Origin: Ga0077527 sp964533495
Lineage (GTDB): Bacteria; Pseudomonadota; Gammaproteobacteria; Burkholderiales; SG8-41
DNA: 64,000 nt
Direction of reading: 5' to 3'
NCBI GenBank assembly: GCA_964533495.1
Contig: CAZHJU010000014.1
Location: 1 to 64,000 of the forward strand
Program-made: the position numbers and the translations under genes
Shown here: positions 60,258 to 64,000 of the stretch, piece after piece
Layout of the letters: every line of letters begins with the position of its first letter
How positions within the stretch are numbered: position 1 is the stretch's first letter
The notes under the pieces: generated by a model
Database searches by the model: none
The model's input: the letters and a program-made list of their open reading frames with translations, nothing else
Told to the model about the DNA's origin: nothing

Positions 60258-61235
60258 TTACTGCGGCTTCAGCCCCGCCGCGGCCGCCACCTTCTTCCAC
60301 TTGGCGATCTCGGATTTGATCATCGCCGCGTGTTCCGCCGGCGTGTTGCCGATGGGCAGCGCGCCGCGCTCGATCAGCATCTTGCTGTTTTTCGGATCGG
60401 TGAGCGACGCGCGCAGCGCGTCGCTGAGCTTCGTCGCGACCGGCTGCGGCAAGCCCGCAGGGCCGAGGTAGCTGAAGGGGCTGGTGACGACGAAGTCCTT
60501 CACGCCCGATTCGACCATGGTCGGCACATTGGGAAAGGACACGAAGCGGCTGTCGCCGCACTGCGCGATCATGCGCAGCCGGCCGCTCTGCAGATGACCG
60601 GTGATCGCCGGGATGCTGACGAAGGAGAACTGCACCTGGCCGGCAACGAGATCGACGATCGACGGACCCGCGCCCTTGTAAGGGATGTGCACGGTCTTGA
60701 TGCCGGCCGTGGCGTCGAACAGCGCGCCCGACAGGTGGCCCAGCGCGCCCTGGCCGGAGCTGGAGTAGTTGAGATCACCCGGCCGCTTCTTGGCGAGGGC
60801 GACAAGGTCCTGCACGGTTTTCACCGGCAGCGAGGGGTGCACGGCGAGCCCGGCCGGGATGTCGACGATGATGCCGAGCGGCGTGAAATCCTTCTCCGCG
60901 TCGAAGGGAATGTTCTTCAGCAGCGCGGGATTGAACAGAAAACTCGCCGCCGCGATCAGCGTGGTGTAGCCGTCGGGCGCGGCGCGCGCGACCATCTCCG
61001 CGCCGATGTTGCCGCCGGCGCCGGGACGATAGTCGATGACGAGTTGCTGTCCCAGCACCTCGCCCATCTTCGGCGCGAGCAGCCGGAACAGCACGTCGCT
61101 GTTGCCGCCGGGCGCGTTGGGATTGACGACGCGCAGGATCTTGCTGGGGAACTGCTGCGCCGCGACCTGGGCGGCGGGTACTGCGGTCAGCGCGGCGACG
61201 CAAACGAGCGCCGCGCGCAAAAGGGTCCTCGACAT
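60258..61235 (-). CDS. Bug/TctC family substrate-binding protein
   Basis: 325 residues from the ATG at 61235, which has a perfect AGGAGG site; an ATG 33 bp upstream is less likely. A signal peptide ends AAQVAAQQ. Motifs: FPSKILRVVNPNAPGGNSDV, QLVIDYRPGAGGNIGAE, LNYSSSGQGALGHLSGA, TVHIPYKGAGPSIVDLVAG. Single gene; convergent with the aminotransferase. Confidence 0.93.
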   Translation of the reverse strand: MSRTLLRAALVCVAALTAVPAAQVAAQQFPSKILRVVNPNAPGGNSDVLFRLLAPKMGEVLGQQLVIDYRPGAGGNIGAEMVARAAPDGYTTLIAAASFLFNPALLKNIPFDAEKDFTPLGIIVDIPAGLAVHPSLPVKTVQDLVALAKKRPGDLNYSSSGQGALGHLSGALFDATAGIKTVHIPYKGAGPSIVDLVAGQVQFSFVSIPAITGHLQSGRLRMIAQCGDSRFVSFPNVPTMVESGVKDFVVTSPFSYLGPAGLPQPVATKLSDALRASLTDPKNSKMLIERGALPIGNTPAEHAAMIKSEIAKWKKVAAAAGLKPQ

Positions 61236-61767
61236 GTTGCTCCTCCTATTGCCATTGATGGTTTTCATTGATGGTTTTTTATGGATGCTGCCGGAACATC
61301 ATAGCCCACATGCGCGGGCCTGTGACCGCGGCGGAAAAACCTGCCCCGGATGTCGGCACGACGATGGCAGCCGGGCCGCCTGCGGGTATCTGATCCCGTT
61401 TCTCCCGGAATCCGGGGCGCCAGGGCCAACCGGTTTCAGGAAACGCGCCCTGCCGCCCGCGCCCCGATCCCCGATCTGTGGGTCGTCCGCCCCCATTCGG
61501 TGCATTCGATGCCCGGGAGTTCCGCAAGAGCTTCCAAACCCGGAACGATGATCGCCGGATGCTGTTGCGACAGGATCTGTGCATGCAAGTGCCTGATGGC
61601 TTCTGCGCGCCGCGTGCCACACTACCACTCCCGATATTTCATTTGACGGACTTTGCGTTGTAACCCGCGGCACCGCGGGCGTATGCTGTCGGCCTTGCTC
61701 TTCAGAGTAAAAAAGAATCTCCAGCCGCGCGGGCCGGAACATGCGCTCTACCGGAAGAGATACCACG
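61236..61767. other. Unassigned intergenic region (532 bp)
   Basis: No gene I can support. Minus-strand frame ending at the stop 61436-61438 reads a protein-like stretch (HPAIIVPGLEALAELPGIE) of about 58 residues with no usable start, possibly a decayed gene fragment. Confidence 0.3.
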
Positions 61768-63123
61768 ATGGAATACGACATCTACGCCAGCAACCGCGTC
61801 TTCCTCGAACTCTTCGAAGCCGCTCCGCACCCGATGTGGGTCTTCGACGCCAAAACGCTGAAATTCCTCGCCGCGAACGACGTCGCAATCGCCGGCTACG
61901 GATACAAACGGGAAGAATTCCTGAAAATGTCGGTGGACAGCCTCCACCTTCCGGAAGATGCCGAACGCTACCGCACGCACCTACGCACCCGGACCGGCAC
62001 CGTCGACCGCGCCGGCCGCTGGCGCCACCGCACCCGCGACGGCTCGGTGCTGCACGTGGACATCATCTCGAACAGGATTCTCTTCGACGGCCACGCTGCC
62101 GAGCTCATGATGGCCATCGATGTCTCGGAACAGGTGCGCGAACTGGAAAAACTGCGGACGGCCGAGGCGATGTACCGCAGCCTGATCGAGCACACGATGG
62201 TCGGGCTTTACATCGTCAGGGGCATGAAAATCGCCTATGTCAACCCGCGCATCGCTGCGATGTTCGGCTATCCAGAGGAAAATCTCGTCGGCATGGATCT
62301 GCTGGAGCTGATCGTGCCGTCCGAGCGCGACGCCGCGCAGGCGACGATCCGCGAACTTGTCGACAGCCCGGCCGCCAGCAGCCACCGCACCTTCACCGGC
62401 CTGCGCCGGGACGGCAGCCGGATCATCATCGACGTGCAGAACACGCGCGCCGGCGCGCCGGGCGAACCGATCATGATGGGCGTTGCGATCGACGTCACCG
62501 AGAAACATCTCGCCGGGCAACGCGCGCAGGAGCACCTCGCCCACATCCGGCGCATGCTGGACGACACGCTGCACGCGATCTCGAACATCGGCGAGGTCCG
62601 CGACGCCTACACCGCCTGGCATGAATCGCGCGTCGGCAACCTGGCCGCGGCCATCGGCGCCGAACTGGGTCTGGACACGCAGACGCAGGAAATGCTGCGC
62701 ACCGTCGGCATCGTGCACGACACCGGCAAGATCGGCGTGCCGCTGGACATCCTCACCAAACCGGTCAGGCTCAAGCCTTCCGAATACGATCTGATCAAAA
62801 CGCATGCGCAGACCGGCTACGACATCCTGAAGGCGATCGATTTCCAGCAGCCCGTCGCCCAGGCCGTGCTGCAGCACCACGAGCGTCTCGACGGCAGCGG
62901 CTATCCCAATGGACTCAAGGGCGACGAGATCCTGCCGGCCGCCCGGATAGTCGCGGTGGCGGACGTCTTCGAATCGATGTGCGCCCACCGCCCCTACCGG
63001 GCGGCGCTGGGTGCCGACGCCGCGCTGGACGAAATCATCCGCAACGCCGGCCGGCTCTATGACGCCGACGCCAGCGCAGCCTGTGCGCGGCTGATCCGCG
63101 AGAAGGACTACGTGATTCGCTGA
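61768..63123 (+). CDS. PAS/PAC-HD-GYP domain protein (c-di-GMP phosphodiesterase)
   Basis: 451 residues from the ATG at 61768; an ATG at 61741 is an alternative. Two PAS domains (about 10-125 and 140-255: APHPMWVFDAKTLKFLAAND and EHTMVGLYIVRGMKIAYVNP) are followed by an HD-GYP domain with HDTGKIGVPLDILTK, KTHAQTGYDIL, QHHERLDGSGYPNGL and VADVFESMCAHRPYR. No membrane segment, so a cytoplasmic sensor. It should hydrolyse cyclic di-GMP in response to a PAS-bound signal. Confidence 0.92.
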   Translation: MEYDIYASNRVFLELFEAAPHPMWVFDAKTLKFLAANDVAIAGYGYKREEFLKMSVDSLHLPEDAERYRTHLRTRTGTVDRAGRWRHRTRDGSVLHVDIISNRILFDGHAAELMMAIDVSEQVRELEKLRTAEAMYRSLIEHTMVGLYIVRGMKIAYVNPRIAAMFGYPEENLVGMDLLELIVPSERDAAQATIRELVDSPAASSHRTFTGLRRDGSRIIIDVQNTRAGAPGEPIMMGVAIDVTEKHLAGQRAQEHLAHIRRMLDDTLHAISNIGEVRDAYTAWHESRVGNLAAAIGAELGLDTQTQEMLRTVGIVHDTGKIGVPLDILTKPVRLKPSEYDLIKTHAQTGYDILKAIDFQQPVAQAVLQHHERLDGSGYPNGLKGDEILPAARIVAVADVFESMCAHRPYRAALGADAALDEIIRNAGRLYDADASAACARLIREKDYVIR

Positions 63124-63349
63124 ACCGGAACGGATTCGTTCAGACCGGCATCTGGCCTCCCCGGAGCGCACCCGTCATGCTCGGGAAGACACGACATCGC
63201 GGGGGCGCGGCCGCTGAAAGCCGGGCGCTGTCCCGTTCCCGCCGAAGCACGGCGGATTCACGGAAAAGCAGGCCGCCGCCGGAAGCGGAACAGCCGGATT
63301 TCGGACAACCGGCTATAGAATAGGACTCTTCATTTTTTCCAAAGCGCCC

Positions 63350-64000
63350 ATGAAACGAATCGTCATCTGCTCCGACGGCACTTGGCAATCGCCGGAGTCC
63401 GAAAATCCCACCCACCTGATGCGCCTCGCGCGCGGCATCGCGCCGGCCGGGGCCGGCGGCGCCCGCCAGGTCGTGTACTACGACTGGGGCGTGGGCACCG
63501 AGGGCGATTCGATCAGCGGCGGCGCCACCGGCGCGGGGCTCGACAAGAACATCATGGATTGTTACCGCTTCATCGTGCACAACTACGCGCCCGGCGATGC
63601 CCTGTTCTTTTTCGGATTCAGCCGCGGCGCCTACACGGTGCGCTCGCTGGCCGGGTTCATCCGCAACTGCGGCATCCTGAAACGCGCGCACGCGGAAAAA
63701 ATTCCCGGGGCCTACGAGCTGTACCGCGAGCGCAGCGCGAACTCGGTGCCGGATGCGCCGAAATCGAAGCAGTTCCGCAGGGATCATGCGGTCGCCGACA
63801 TCTCGCCGATCGAGTTCATCGGCGTGTGGGACACCGTGGGCGCGCTGGGCATTCCCGCGCCCTTCCTCGGCACGCTGAACACCGGCCGCTATCTTTTTCA
63901 CGACACGCAGCCCAGCAAGATCATCCGGCACGCCCGCCACGCGGTCGCGATCGACGAGCGCCGAGAGGATTTCCTGCCGTCCCTGTGGGAGGCCAAGGAG
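63350..64000 (+). CDS. DUF2235 domain alpha/beta hydrolase, 3' part off the window
   Basis: 217 residues to the window edge from the ATG at 63350. MKRIVICSDGTWQSPESENPT is the DUF2235 start, and the nucleophile elbow is FFGFSRGAYTVRSLAG (S91). Asp in FIGVWDTVGALG is part of the triad or its vicinity. The family includes Tle1-like phospholipases secreted by type VI systems as well as housekeeping-like uncharacterised members; no T6SS genes are visible here. Confidence 0.9.
   Translation, partial: MKRIVICSDGTWQSPESENPTHLMRLARGIAPAGAGGARQVVYYDWGVGTEGDSISGGATGAGLDKNIMDCYRFIVHNYAPGDALFFFGFSRGAYTVRSLAGFIRNCGILKRAHAEKIPGAYELYRERSANSVPDAPKSKQFRRDHAVADISPIEFIGVWDTVGALGIPAPFLGTLNTGRYLFHDTQPSKIIRHARHAVAIDERREDFLPSLWEAKE

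Noticed and set aside
61299..61781. Minus-strand open frame of 160 codons between the Bug gene and the PAS/HD-GYP gene
   Set aside because: Composition is Arg/Ser/Pro-rich, no motif is seen and it overlaps the start of the next gene.
1..64000. CRISPR arrays, tRNA/rRNA genes, prophage or IS elements
   Set aside because: I saw no regularly spaced repeats, no tRNA-like clover leaf with a CCA end, and no transposase, integrase-operon or phage structural genes. The XerD here is the housekeeping recombinase.
63350..64000. Type VI secretion effector locus at the right edge
   Set aside because: A DUF2235 hydrolase alone is not evidence; no vgrG, PAAR or immunity gene is visible in the window.

Overview
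This is a 64 kb stretch of a GC-rich chromosome, very probably from a betaproteobacterium close to Burkholderiales. The pointers are the rpsU-yqeY-dnaG-rpoD macromolecular synthesis operon, six periplasmic Bug/TctC binding-protein genes, a clade I nitrous oxide reductase cluster and an NsrR repressor of the proteobacterial type. UGA is an ordinary stop codon in most genes here. I saw no rRNA, tRNA, CRISPR array or transposase.

Layout. 1-7.9 kb is housekeeping: rpoD (cut by the window edge), dnaG, yqeY and rpsU on the minus strand, then tsaD, plsY, folB, xerD and an ogt-type methyltransferase. 7.9-11.1 kb is a TAXI-TRAP transporter (fused permease plus binding protein). 11.2-17.6 kb holds small metabolic genes (glyoxalase-like, aldo/keto reductase, pirin, enoyl-CoA hydratase, 2-hydroxyacid dehydrogenase) and two Bug proteins. 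17.75-18.87 kb is the most striking segment: two adjacent exported thiol-redox genes, a TlpA-like thioredoxin and a peroxiredoxin, each interrupted by one in-frame TGA exactly where the catalytic cysteine belongs, with a hairpin just downstream of each TGA. I read them as a two-gene selenoprotein operon. 18.9-26.1 kb has a YciI-like protein, an alpha/beta hydrolase, a Bug protein divergent from a thiamine-diphosphate enzyme, and an EmrAB-type efflux pair. 26.2-31.9 kb has a Bug protein, then an HD-GYP response regulator and a large BvgS/EvgS-like hybrid kinase. 32-41.5 kb is a CoA-ester catabolic block: Tat-exported dienelactone hydrolase, tandem-domain and single-domain CaiB/BaiF CoA-transferases and a MaoC-type hydratase, with a divergent LysR regulator, a cupin-like protein and a Bug protein.

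41.7-53.2 kb is the denitrification region. nosZ-nosR-nosD-nosF-nosY-nosL run rightward. An ApbE flavin transferase (nosX role) and a cytochrome c lipoprotein run leftward from the same intergenic region, which carries a near-perfect NsrR palindrome and an FNR/DNR-type box. The nsrR gene lies just past nosL on the opposite strand. Together these make an N2O-respiration module with its NO-sensing repressor beside it.

53.3-64 kb holds a GST, small membrane proteins and an argininosuccinate-lyase-family enzyme whose tail runs into a low-GC island. The island carries a compact restriction-modification pair (BglII/BstYI-like nuclease and MT-A70 adenine methyltransferase). It is followed by a PLP aminotransferase, another Bug protein, a PAS/HD-GYP protein and the start of a DUF2235 hydrolase cut by the window edge. 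At least seven short AT-rich elements with a shared core are scattered through the window, four of them with different but self-complementary arms.
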